From JADHUC01 sp964617665 (GTDB lineage Bacteria > Planctomycetota > Planctomycetia > Pirellulales > Pirellulaceae), in NCBI GenBank assembly GCA_964617665.1, contig CAZUAH010000010.1:5332-69331 (forward strand): DNA of 64,000 nucleotides, written 5' to 3'. A program made the translations under genes and the position numbers. This document shows, piece after piece, positions 25,778 to 34,836 of this stretch. Within the stretch, counting starts at the first letter, position 1. The number at the start of each line of letters is the position of its first letter. The notes beneath the pieces were generated by a model, which did no database searches, was not told where the DNA came from, and worked only from the letters and a program-made list of their open reading frames with translations.

Positions 25778-28700
25778 ATGTACTCAAGAACTACCCGGGG
25801 ATCCACTCGAAGGTCATCCGTTTTGTCATCGCCGATGCTGCAGTTGACGAGCGTCTGGAGGCCCTCTATCGCTTTTCTCTTGCTGACATCGGTTGTCTTT
25901 GGCACCAGACCGGCCAAGGCCGACTGGCCTATGTACCGAATGGATGCTGGACGGACGGGTTACACTTCCGAGTCGCTGCCCGGGCAACTGTCGTTGCGAT
26001 GGGCCTACAAGGCACTCCATCCACCGATGCCTGCTTGGCCGCGTAGCGATCGCATGACCTTTGATCGTGCCAATCATGTGGTCGTTGCGGACGCGAAGGT
26101 GATCTTCGGCAGTTCAGCCGACGGGATTGTCCGTGCACTGGACGTGGATTCTGGAAACGTCCTTTGGCGATTCTACACCGATGGGCCCGTTCGTTTCGCA
26201 CCGGCGGCTTGGCGGGATCGTGTCTTTGTCGCCAGCGACGACGGCCACTTGTACGCTCTGTCATTGAAGGGCGGCCAGCTACTCTGGAAGAAACGAGGCG
26301 GACCAGACCATAGTTCTGTCTTGGGCAACCAGCGATTGATTTCCAAGTGGCCGGCTCGCGGAGGTCCGCTTGTCGTCGGCGATATCGTCCATTTCGCTGC
26401 GGGGATTTGGCCATCGGACGGCATCTTCCTTTATGCCTTGGACGCCAACAATGGTAAGGTCCTGTGGTGCAACGACGATTCCGGCGAGATCTACATGCCT
26501 CAACCGCACGGCGGAGCCAACGCGAGAAGCGGTATCTCGGCTCAGGGCTACCTGGCTGTGTCGGAAGATCGCCTTTTTGTTCCCACCGGCCGAGCCGTAC
26601 CGGCCGCGTTCAATCGCATTACCGGCGAATTCCAGTACATGCACCTGCAAAAGTACGGCCACAACGGGGGAGCGTCGATCATGGCGGTCGGCGAGACGTT
26701 CTTCAACAATGGCCTCGGTTTTAGCAGCACGAACGGCGAAAAGGCGATCACACTCGGCAATGGCCCGCTGGCCGCGACTCCCGAAGGCGTGGTTCGAGCG
26801 GACGGAAAGAACCTCGAGATGTTTCGATGGGTGGAAGCTGAGCAACCTGACCGAAAGGGCAAACCGGTCAGAAAGCGATCGCTCGCCCGTGGATGGTCAG
26901 TCGAAAACATTGCGAACACGACCGCGTTGATCGTTGCCGGCGGAAAGATTGTCTGCGGGACCAATGGACAAGTCGCGATGATCGACATGACGACCAAGAA
27001 GACGGTCTGGTCGGGCGAAGTGGACGGTACTGTGTACGGCTTGGCTGCAACCGATGGCAGGCTGCTGGTCACCACAGATCGTGGGCTGATCTACTGCTTC
27101 GAGAAGACTGGGGAAGGCGCAAGTTCGCACATGCAAACCGACGCGCTCAACGTCTCTCAGAGTAGCGCGAAATACGCCCAGGCCGCCGAGGAAATTATCA
27201 AGGCCAGCGGAATCACCGAAGGTTACTGCCTCGATTTCGGCTGCGGCGATGGATCTTTGGCTTATGAGTTGGCTCGACGCACAAACATGCAAATCTGCGC
27301 CGTGGACGACGACCCCGCGAAGGTCGCGGCGGCCCGCGAGATGTTGACGGCCGCAGGGCTCTACGGCGTTCAAGTCACTGTGCAACATCGCGATCTGAAA
27401 GACACTGGCTATCCTCGCTACTTCGCCAATCTGATTGTCTCGGCTCGATCGGTCGACGAGGGCGGCGACCCGCTTCCGATGGCCGAGGTGAATAGGCTCC
27501 AACGTCCGTCCGGTGGCACCATCTGCATAGGCAAACCCGGAAAGATGGGAGTCGAAAAACGAGACGCTCTTGCCGGCGCCGGCACTTGGACACACCAGTA
27601 TGCCGACGCCGCCAACACGCTGGTGAGCGATGACACGTTGGTCGGCGGTCGGCTGAGTATGCTGTGGTTCCGCGACGTCGACTTTGATATCCCCAGCCGA
27701 CACGGCCGGGCCCCAGCCCCGTTGTACGATCGTGGTCGGTTGTTCCACGTAGGTAATGATGGGATTGTCGCAGTCGATGCATACAACGGTCACGAACTCT
27801 GGCGTTACGAGATCCAAGGATTGTTGAAAGCCTACGACGGCGACGAGTTGATGGGGGTGGCCGGCACCGGGAGCAATTGTTGTATCGGCGGCGACGCCGT
27901 CTTTGTGCGCGACGGCGTACGGTGCTTGAAGTTGGATGCTGCTACTGGAACGCTGGTCCGTGAATTCCAGGCGCCGCTGCGCCGGGACGGCCAGCCGGGC
28001 ACGTGGGGATACGTCGCCTGGGTCGACAACGTGCTATACGGAACCGTGGCCATTGACGGGCACATCGTCACCTACCGTTTCCGTGCCACCACGGGCGATA
28101 TGACCAAGCAGTTGACCGAATCGCAAAGCCTGTTCGCCATGGATGCAGAGACAGGAGACTTGCTTTGGACGTACAAAGCAACGGATTCGATACGCCACAA
28201 TGCCATTGCTATCGGAAACGGCAAAGTGTTCTTGATTGATCGCCCGATGGCGATGTTTGACCGGGAAAAGCGGCCGCAATCAAAGGAACACCCTCCCGGA
28301 AAGCTGCTGGCACTGGATGCAAAGTCGGGCAAACAGGCGTGGGCGGAAGACGCGGATATCTACGGTACGCTTTTGGCGGTCAGCGAGAAGCACGACGTTC
28401 TGTTGATGAGCTACCAGCCGACCCGTTTTCGTTTGGATTCAGAATTCGGCGGCCGCATGACCACGTTCAAAACGGATGACGGCCAGAAACTGTGGGATAT
28501 CAAGGCCGACTATCAATCGCGGCCTATGATTCATGGCGACGAGATCTACGCGCAAGGTGGCGTTTGGAATCTGCTATCGGCCGAACCGGGAACTTTCAAC
28601 TTCAAGCGATCTTATGGCTGTGGAATTCTCGCGGCCTCCAAAAACATGATGCTGTTCCGATCGGCAACGCTGGGCTATTTCGACATCAAACGAAACGACG

Positions 28701-28849
28701 GCATCGACGACTATGGCGGCATCCGTCCGGGATGCTGGGTGAACGCCTTGCCCGCAGGTGGCTTGGTTCTTCTGCCCGACGCCACTGCCGGCTGCAAATG
28801 CAGCTACCTGAACAAAGCGTGGATCGCCCTGACCCCGCCGGAGGAATGA
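25778..28849 (+). CDS. PQQ-type beta-propeller protein with inserted methyltransferase-like domain (copy 3)
   Basis: I start at ATG 25778, 7 nt after AGAGG; earlier in-frame ATGs at 25730 and 25763 lack a site. The 1023-aa protein has a signal peptide to about residue 48 (PAKADWPMYRMDAGRTGYTS). The domain order matches copy 1: propeller (about 50-450), methyltransferase-like insert (about 465-600) with motif I D486-FGCGDG and AVDDD, then propeller (about 610-1023). The ending has YGCG, GCW and C-K-C-S-Y. Copies 1 and 3 are closer to each other than to copy 2 (for example GPVRFAPAAW and PQPHGGANA are shared). It is followed 25 bp later by a lyase-like gene, likely an operon. Confidence 0.85.
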   Translation: MYSRTTRGSTRRSSVLSSPMLQLTSVWRPSIAFLLLTSVVFGTRPAKADWPMYRMDAGRTGYTSESLPGQLSLRWAYKALHPPMPAWPRSDRMTFDRANHVVVADAKVIFGSSADGIVRALDVDSGNVLWRFYTDGPVRFAPAAWRDRVFVASDDGHLYALSLKGGQLLWKKRGGPDHSSVLGNQRLISKWPARGGPLVVGDIVHFAAGIWPSDGIFLYALDANNGKVLWCNDDSGEIYMPQPHGGANARSGISAQGYLAVSEDRLFVPTGRAVPAAFNRITGEFQYMHLQKYGHNGGASIMAVGETFFNNGLGFSSTNGEKAITLGNGPLAATPEGVVRADGKNLEMFRWVEAEQPDRKGKPVRKRSLARGWSVENIANTTALIVAGGKIVCGTNGQVAMIDMTTKKTVWSGEVDGTVYGLAATDGRLLVTTDRGLIYCFEKTGEGASSHMQTDALNVSQSSAKYAQAAEEIIKASGITEGYCLDFGCGDGSLAYELARRTNMQICAVDDDPAKVAAAREMLTAAGLYGVQVTVQHRDLKDTGYPRYFANLIVSARSVDEGGDPLPMAEVNRLQRPSGGTICIGKPGKMGVEKRDALAGAGTWTHQYADAANTLVSDDTLVGGRLSMLWFRDVDFDIPSRHGRAPAPLYDRGRLFHVGNDGIVAVDAYNGHELWRYEIQGLLKAYDGDELMGVAGTGSNCCIGGDAVFVRDGVRCLKLDAATGTLVREFQAPLRRDGQPGTWGYVAWVDNVLYGTVAIDGHIVTYRFRATTGDMTKQLTESQSLFAMDAETGDLLWTYKATDSIRHNAIAIGNGKVFLIDRPMAMFDREKRPQSKEHPPGKLLALDAKSGKQAWAEDADIYGTLLAVSEKHDVLLMSYQPTRFRLDSEFGGRMTTFKTDDGQKLWDIKADYQSRPMIHGDEIYAQGGVWNLLSAEPGTFNFKRSYGCGILAASKNMMLFRSATLGYFDIKRNDGIDDYGGIRPGCWVNALPAGGLVLLPDATAGCKCSYLNKAWIALTPPEE

Positions 28850-28874
28850 ACCGCCACACAAAGCGAGGCAAGCT

Positions 28875-31800
28875 ATGGCCGGGTTAGGACGCATCATCGG
28901 TGTCGTATTCGGGGTACTTGCGCTGACGTTGGTCGCTACCGCTTCAGCAGCCGAATCGACCTATCGGCTATACGACGGGATTACAGCCTTTGTCGCGAAT
29001 CCTGACGGACGGGCCTTCACGATCACACTGGAGGTGTGCGACATCAACCATCGGACGCACGGACCAAGCGAACTGTTGGTCAAGGTCTATCCGCCTGACG
29101 GAAGACCGGTCATCCGCGAAGTGATCCCAGACGATGGGATCGTCGCACCCACCGCAAATCCAGTGTTCGCCGGCTGGGACCACGAAGCGTGGTACTACGC
29201 GACCTGCTATTCACGAGGTCTCGAACCGTTGGTTCGCTGGAGCGCCTTTTCCGATCCGAAGCGACGGGCCGCGTTAGCCAAGCGATCGTTCACCTACGAA
29301 GTTGCGGGTGGCCAGCCCGGTGTGTACCGCGTGGTGATCGTTGGCGTTCCGGATCACTACGTCACTGTGAAGCTCGATCCGAAACTGAAGTACGCCATTG
29401 CCGGCAGCCCCGAATGGTTGCACGGGCACGGCGAGCTGTTTCGGCGCAGCTACATCTACGTTCCGAAGACGACCCATTCGATCAATCTGCTGTTCCTGCA
29501 ACTGGATGAACCTGCGTCGCGATCGTTCGTGCTCACAGATCCCAAAGGCAACGAACTGGCATCGGGAAACGGCGCGGACGGGCTGGTCCAGACCAGCGTG
29601 CTGTGCGAAGGTCGCTTCGACGATCAAGTGCTGACGCTCGACATCTCGGACGGTCCAGTTGATTTTCTTATTAACGTGACCCATCAATTGGCCGGCAGTT
29701 TCCGCCCGGTGCGCGCCCAGCACCTTGCGGTCACGGCCGTGCTTTCGCCCGATGTGGCAACGGCCAAGGCCACACGCGGCGGAGCCATCTATCACGATGA
29801 CGAGGTCTTCTGGCAGGCGTATCAAGTGCGGCTGCACGATTGGGTGAAGCGTCTTGAACCGAAGGAGTTCGAGTACCCTGCGGAGGCAGTGTCAGCGGAC
29901 GGCTTTATCTCGGTCGGCTCACACAACAGTCCGCCTAAGGGCTCGGCAGACCGCATCATGCACGGTTGGGCCAGGCAAAAGAATCCGCAGGCATTGAACG
30001 CGGCCATCAAGGAAATGCTCTTTGGCATGCGGCTGATCGGCCACGGCGACCACGTGGCCATTGGGCCGAAGCGTAATCTGGCTTACGAACAAGGCTGCTA
30101 CACCTTCTTCTGGTATCGTCCGGCGTGGCGCATTCACCAGCAGACGGATGCTCCGCCGGAGGTCAAAGAGGCGATTCGTGAGTTCATTATCCAGGCGGGC
30201 GACCGACTGGCCTTTTGCCGCACGATGGCCATGGTTAACGGCAACGCGCTGGCCAGCCTGATGGCAGGGCTACGTTACTGCTGCGAGGCCAGCGGCGATC
30301 CGTTGCAGCAAGATCTATTTGAAACGCTTTGGGAACGATTCACGGGCGGCGGCTTTGGCGACCGCTTTGGCATTGGGCCGTCGGGCGGCCTGCAGGAGAG
30401 CATGGGTTACGATTTTCACTATGGCAGTTACGTGTTGCGCGGTTGGAAGGCAGTGATTGCAGATTTGAAGGACGCGAGGTTCATCAATGCACGCAATCGG
30501 ATGTTCAACTTGTACAGCTACATCTGGTCACCCGAGCCTGCGATGCCGTGGAGTTCGCGGACCTCGATTCCGAAACTGGCAGGAGGCACCTACGACTCGT
30601 GGGACTCGCAGTATCGCTGGAAAGGGTACGGCGGGCCGGATTCTGTTGAGGGTGCAAACGGTCACAACGAATGGTTTGCTGCACGGCGTCCCAACTACTA
30701 CGTAGTCACCTATCACGGGCGGCTCACGCCAACCTGGGAAGGCGAAGGGTTTCACGGCCAAATCGGTTTGGGTGGCGGCGGCATCTGTCAACTACACGTG
30801 CCGGACCACGGGCAGGTGATCACGGCTAAGCCGAACGATTCCTACGGCTCCGGCATGCACTTGTCCCAGTGGCAGAACTTCCACGTTCATTCTCTCGTCG
30901 GTAAGACGGCCGACGGCTTACCCCTAGTGGCGGCCAATAGCGAGCATTTTGATGCCGCGTTGGACGGAAGCACGGTTACCAGTTCCGGGCCGATCCGTCA
31001 GTCGTCCGTGACGGCGACGCGGCGTTACAAATTCGAGCACGGTGCAATCGAGTGCGAGGTCCAACTGCGCGAATCGCACCATGACAACGTGTTCAGCATC
31101 TGGGGTGGAAGGCCGCGTTTGCGTGGCAAGGTCGTCGAAGCGTATGAGATGATCCCGTTCGCCGACGTGCCGAAAAGAAAGGGCCGCCCGCGCCCGACCA
31201 AGGGGCGGACGCGAGTGGAAGGTCTGTCGGCCAGCAACGAGAACATCGGCATATTGACAGAGGAAGACGTCGAAGCCGCCGGTGTGCTTGTGGACCGAGG
31301 CGGCTACGGAATGTTGGTCCAACTGGACAAGCCACGCCAGGTGAAACGCGGAGGCAACGACACAGTTTTGATTCAATTGGCAGATCAGTTGACGCCTGCC
31401 AGCGAGGTAGGCATCTGCTATCGGCTGGTTCCCTTTGTCGGCGACGCGCCGAAGCTTGGCGAAACGCCGACGGCGGTCGCGAAGACCTACCCCATTGCAC
31501 GTCTTGAGATGGTTGATTCTCTGGACGACTTAACCACTGCACTCAAGGAGCAGCAGCCGCTGGCGATCCGCGACGAGAAGGAAGGGAAAATCGCGGCGCT
31601 GCGTTTTGCGCTGATGGACGACAAATTGGCAATCACGGCGGAAATCGAAGACCACAAGGTCGTCCAACACGCGACGGTGTGGCGTGGTTCGTGCCTGGAG
31701 GTCTTCGGCAGTATGCCCGGCTCGGAGGCGGTTGGTCAGGTGCTTCTGGTTCCAAAAGCTGGCGATTTGCCCCCAGCCGCACATCGCGCCGAGGGCGCAA

Positions 31801-32036
31801 AACAGGTGGCGACTTCAGGCGTAAGTGTCTCCTCCGTCGAACGCGAGGAGGGATATGAACTGCAAGCGTTGATACCGCTTGCGCTGCTGAAACTGGATCC
31901 ACAGAAGGACCAATTGCTACTGGAATTCCAGGTCAGTTCGGAACGCAGTGGCCAGCGGACATATCACACGCTATTCGGCAGCCGACGAGCGTACGAGAAC
32001 AATGTGCGATACGGTTTGTTTGAAGTGAGGCAGTAG
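28875..32036 (+). CDS. Large secreted lyase-like protein with C-terminal CBM9-like domain
   Basis: ATG 28875 follows GAGG by 6 nt. The 1053-aa product has a clear signal peptide (ending TASAAE, about residue 26). The N-terminal third is beta-rich. Residues about 330-640 are helical and Trp/Tyr-rich (GCYTFFWYRPAWRIH, GPSGGLQESMGYDFHYGSYV). Residues about 640-850 are beta-rich (YHGRLTPTWEGEG, HLSQWQNFHVHS). This layout resembles alpha/alpha-toroid plus beta-sandwich polysaccharide lyases such as hyaluronate or chondroitin lyases. GLQESMGYDFHYGSYV contains the Tyr/His set expected near such an active site. The last 160 residues resemble CBM9/DOMON modules (SCLEVFGSMPGS). I do not assign a family; lyase activity is inferred from layout only. 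Confidence 0.6.
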   Translation: MAGLGRIIGVVFGVLALTLVATASAAESTYRLYDGITAFVANPDGRAFTITLEVCDINHRTHGPSELLVKVYPPDGRPVIREVIPDDGIVAPTANPVFAGWDHEAWYYATCYSRGLEPLVRWSAFSDPKRRAALAKRSFTYEVAGGQPGVYRVVIVGVPDHYVTVKLDPKLKYAIAGSPEWLHGHGELFRRSYIYVPKTTHSINLLFLQLDEPASRSFVLTDPKGNELASGNGADGLVQTSVLCEGRFDDQVLTLDISDGPVDFLINVTHQLAGSFRPVRAQHLAVTAVLSPDVATAKATRGGAIYHDDEVFWQAYQVRLHDWVKRLEPKEFEYPAEAVSADGFISVGSHNSPPKGSADRIMHGWARQKNPQALNAAIKEMLFGMRLIGHGDHVAIGPKRNLAYEQGCYTFFWYRPAWRIHQQTDAPPEVKEAIREFIIQAGDRLAFCRTMAMVNGNALASLMAGLRYCCEASGDPLQQDLFETLWERFTGGGFGDRFGIGPSGGLQESMGYDFHYGSYVLRGWKAVIADLKDARFINARNRMFNLYSYIWSPEPAMPWSSRTSIPKLAGGTYDSWDSQYRWKGYGGPDSVEGANGHNEWFAARRPNYYVVTYHGRLTPTWEGEGFHGQIGLGGGGICQLHVPDHGQVITAKPNDSYGSGMHLSQWQNFHVHSLVGKTADGLPLVAANSEHFDAALDGSTVTSSGPIRQSSVTATRRYKFEHGAIECEVQLRESHHDNVFSIWGGRPRLRGKVVEAYEMIPFADVPKRKGRPRPTKGRTRVEGLSASNENIGILTEEDVEAAGVLVDRGGYGMLVQLDKPRQVKRGGNDTVLIQLADQLTPASEVGICYRLVPFVGDAPKLGETPTAVAKTYPIARLEMVDSLDDLTTALKEQQPLAIRDEKEGKIAALRFALMDDKLAITAEIEDHKVVQHATVWRGSCLEVFGSMPGSEAVGQVLLVPKAGDLPPAAHRAEGAKQVATSGVSVSSVEREEGYELQALIPLALLKLDPQKDQLLLEFQVSSERSGQRTYHTLFGSRRAYENNVRYGLFEVRQ

Positions 32037-32050
32037 GATGGTGAATTGAA

Positions 32051-32226
32051 TCGTTTAACCCCGAGCCGGAGGCGACGGCTGGCCTTCGCGGGGGGGAATT
32101 GCCCGCCCCTCGCCGGCGGCGGGGGGGGAAACGCCTGNNNNNNNNNNCCCCCGCGCCCGCGGGGGGTGGGGGGGGGGGGGGGGGGGTTTCGGCCGCCCGG
32201 GGCGCGGGGGGGGGGGGGTTAAACGA
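32051..32226. repeat. GC-rich palindromic element interrupted by an assembly gap
   Basis: TCGTTTAACCCC (32051-32062) is the exact reverse complement of 32215-32226. Between them lie a GAGCCGGAGGCGACGGC-type segment, long G runs and 10 Ns. The G runs are probably sequencing or assembly errors in a strong hairpin. This spacer between two co-directional genes holds no reading frame that I believe. Confidence 0.55.
32138..32147. other. Assembly gap (10 Ns)
   Basis: Ten Ns flanked by G- and C-homopolymer tracts. The true length and content are unknown; adjacent bases from about 32085 to 32220 should not be trusted. Confidence 0.99.
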
Positions 32227-32305
32227 CTGATCGACAGCGTTCGTTCATCGGCGGACACAGAACAACTGCTCACGCTGCCCGCGATCGAAGGAGGTAGCTA
32301 CTGAC

Positions 32306-34807
32306 ATGATTCGAGCGACGAGTTTTGGCGTCTTCACGCTCCTGTTTGTCTTGGACGCGGCTCCTGCCAATTCCGTAGAAACCACACCACGCCATCGAGG
32401 CATCACGCGACTTGCGAACCAAGGGCCCGTCATTCTTGTCAGCAAGAACCTGCCGCCGGCGCCGATACTGATTCGCTCGGACGCGCCGCCACGCGAAAAA
32501 CAGGCGGCCGAGGCATTGGCGAAATACTTGTCGCAGATCAGCGGCGCCGAGTTCAAGGTAATCGCGGCCGAGCAGGAATTGCCGGAACGAGCGGTTCTCG
32601 TTGGTGAAGTTGATGCCCAACTGCCGGACGACGTTAGCGACGAGGGCTTTGTGATCCGTACCGAAGGCGGGCGGCTACGGATCTGCGGCGGTACGCCTCA
32701 CGCAACGACGTTTGCTGTGTTTTCGCTGCTCGAAGAACAATTGGACTGCCGGTGGTGGTCGTGGAACGAGGAAGATGTGCCGTCGGCCGAGACGATCGAG
32801 GTTGCGGCGCAGAACACGCACATCGAACCGGCGTTTCGGCGGCACAACGTGTACAACCGAGAAGCGCAGAACCGACGGAACGACTTCGCGTACAAGCTCC
32901 GCACTATCAGCCTGACCAATTTCACCGGCGGCCACAACCTGTGTCCGCTGCTGAAGCCTTACGCGGAGAAGAACGCTGAGTTCCTGCCGATGGACAAGGA
33001 AGGCGTCCGCAAGTTCAACAACCTGCATATGAACTACACGGCCGATGGGATCGACACGGCGCTGGCCGAAGCGTTGAAGCAGCAAATCGTCAAACGCAAA
33101 GGCGACGTGAGAAACGTGATCTACTTTGCCGGCATGGGAGACTGGTATGGCGGCATGGACATGTCGTCCGAATCAAAGCGGATCTATGACGAGGAGACTT
33201 GGACTGACCCGGACGGCCGCAAGAAGCCGGGCTACTCGGCCACGTTGCTGCGCATGATCAACGGTTCGGCGGAGATCCTGGAGGAAGAATACGCGGGCAT
33301 CCAGGTGGGGACGTTTGCGTACATGAGTTTGGAAGCGCCGCCGGCCAAGATACGGCCGCGCGACAATGTAGCCATCCGCATACCGCGTTTGCGACACGAT
33401 ACGGTGCGCTCCATCCTCGAATCGGAAAAGAACCAGAGCTTCCGCCGCAATCTCGACCGCTGGCTGCAGCTTGCCCCGGACCGAGTGTACATCTGGGAAT
33501 ACGGAGCCAACTTCCAGAACTTCCTGCGGCCGTTTCCTTGTCTGCGTTCGATTGCCCAGAACATCAAGTATTACCACCAATCGGGCGTTGCTGGTATCTC
33601 GATCCAAGGCAACTATGTCGCCACTGGCGGCGATCTGGCCGTTTTGAAGAACTACGTGTGGGCGAAGCTGCTCTGGGATCCGACGCGAGAAATCGACGAA
33701 CTGGTAGCCGAGTTCTGCACCGGCTACTACGGACAGGCAGCCAATGAGATGCTCGCCTATGTCAATCTGATGGAACAGTCCGTACGCGACGAACCGCCGA
33801 TCTCGGCAGACGAGTTTGACACGCGGTTGGCCTGGATGACGCCGGAACTGGTCAGATGTGCTCGGGCGTTTTTCCAAAAGGCCCTCGCCAAGGCGAAAGG
33901 CAACGACAGCGCCCCATACTACCGTCGTGTCAAAGAAGCGGAAGTCGGCTTGGAGGCCTGGCTTTTGTGGAAGGAAGGTCCGCTGCTGGAAGAGGGCGAG
34001 AAACTCATCCGCGCCGATTTGGGCATGGATACGTTTCCTCGGGCGCAGAGCATGGTTAAGTACTGTCGCGACGCATCGCCGCGCGAATGGGGCAACGGAG
34101 TGAAGTACCGCATGAGCTTCCTGGTCCTGCACGGCGGTCCCATGCCGACGCTGAAACAGGGACCGGTTACGGTCAAAGTCGCTCCAGTTCAGAACGGTCA
34201 GATCCGCGGTGTCCTCTACAAGGACCAGGTGGCGATCGACCAATCGCAAGTCAAACTGACGCCTGCCTCGGTGACCTACGAACTGACCAGCCGCGAGGGC
34301 AATCGTGTCGAGATGAAAGCCGACCTGGGGGTTAGCATGTGGGGCCCCGCTGGCGGCCAGCAGACCGGATATCAGGTCATCAAAGTCGACCCTGATGGCG
34401 TGGTTTCCTGCAGCGGAGGAGTGGAACGTCGCGGTTCCAGATCGCCCACGAACCAAGCCGTTTACGAAAGCGTGTACCAAGTGGGTAAGGAGCCGGAGAA
34501 GCTATCCGTTGAATATCAGGACGACGACGGTACCTGGAAACGCGTACACGTTAATGCGCAGAACGCTAAAGCGAGCATCCCGGCGGCTGCACGTCTCAGG
34601 ATCACTCGGCATGATCGCGGACTGCAGATCGACGATCGCTACACGGCTCCTGAAGGCGTGCCGACCGCAACCATCCAATACGATCCGGAAGCTGAAACCG
34701 TGCTTGTGGCCGTCGACATGAAAACCGTTCAAGTGCCACGAAAAGGTCGCGTAGCTTTCGGTCTACGCGAGATTCGGCTCAGGAATTCGCTTGGCTCAAA
34801 GGACTGA
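32306..34807 (+). CDS. Secreted DUF4838 protein (glycoside-hydrolase-like)
   Basis: ATG 32306 follows GGAGG by 11 nt; the 833-aa product has a signal peptide to about residue 22. Residues about 45-160 resemble the N-terminal domain of GH20/GH67 enzymes (PREKQAAEALAKYLSQISG, GFVIRTEGGRLRICGG, ATTFAVFSLLEEQLDCRWW). A DUF4838 barrel-like domain follows, with MNYTADGIDTALA, FAGMGDWYGGM, VYIWEYGANFQNFLRPFP and GVAGISIQGNY. The C-terminal 200 residues are beta-rich. DUF4838 proteins occur in polysaccharide-degradation loci, but no activity is established, and I cannot point to a catalytic pair with certainty. It ends the exported glycan island on this strand. Confidence 0.82.
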   Translation: MIRATSFGVFTLLFVLDAAPANSVETTPRHRGITRLANQGPVILVSKNLPPAPILIRSDAPPREKQAAEALAKYLSQISGAEFKVIAAEQELPERAVLVGEVDAQLPDDVSDEGFVIRTEGGRLRICGGTPHATTFAVFSLLEEQLDCRWWSWNEEDVPSAETIEVAAQNTHIEPAFRRHNVYNREAQNRRNDFAYKLRTISLTNFTGGHNLCPLLKPYAEKNAEFLPMDKEGVRKFNNLHMNYTADGIDTALAEALKQQIVKRKGDVRNVIYFAGMGDWYGGMDMSSESKRIYDEETWTDPDGRKKPGYSATLLRMINGSAEILEEEYAGIQVGTFAYMSLEAPPAKIRPRDNVAIRIPRLRHDTVRSILESEKNQSFRRNLDRWLQLAPDRVYIWEYGANFQNFLRPFPCLRSIAQNIKYYHQSGVAGISIQGNYVATGGDLAVLKNYVWAKLLWDPTREIDELVAEFCTGYYGQAANEMLAYVNLMEQSVRDEPPISADEFDTRLAWMTPELVRCARAFFQKALAKAKGNDSAPYYRRVKEAEVGLEAWLLWKEGPLLEEGEKLIRADLGMDTFPRAQSMVKYCRDASPREWGNGVKYRMSFLVLHGGPMPTLKQGPVTVKVAPVQNGQIRGVLYKDQVAIDQSQVKLTPASVTYELTSREGNRVEMKADLGVSMWGPAGGQQTGYQVIKVDPDGVVSCSGGVERRGSRSPTNQAVYESVYQVGKEPEKLSVEYQDDDGTWKRVHVNAQNAKASIPAAARLRITRHDRGLQIDDRYTAPEGVPTATIQYDPEAETVLVAVDMKTVQVPRKGRVAFGLREIRLRNSLGSKD

Positions 34808-34836
34808 CGAATACGCCAGATAGATGCTGCCACCGT

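Noticed and set aside
32055..32273. Minus-strand 72-codon frame across the N gap
   Set aside because: It translates unknown bases and homopolymer runs.
33173..34480. 435-codon minus-strand frame inside the DUF4838 gene
   Set aside because: It is antisense to a recognised gene and its composition is typical of GC-rich antisense shadows.
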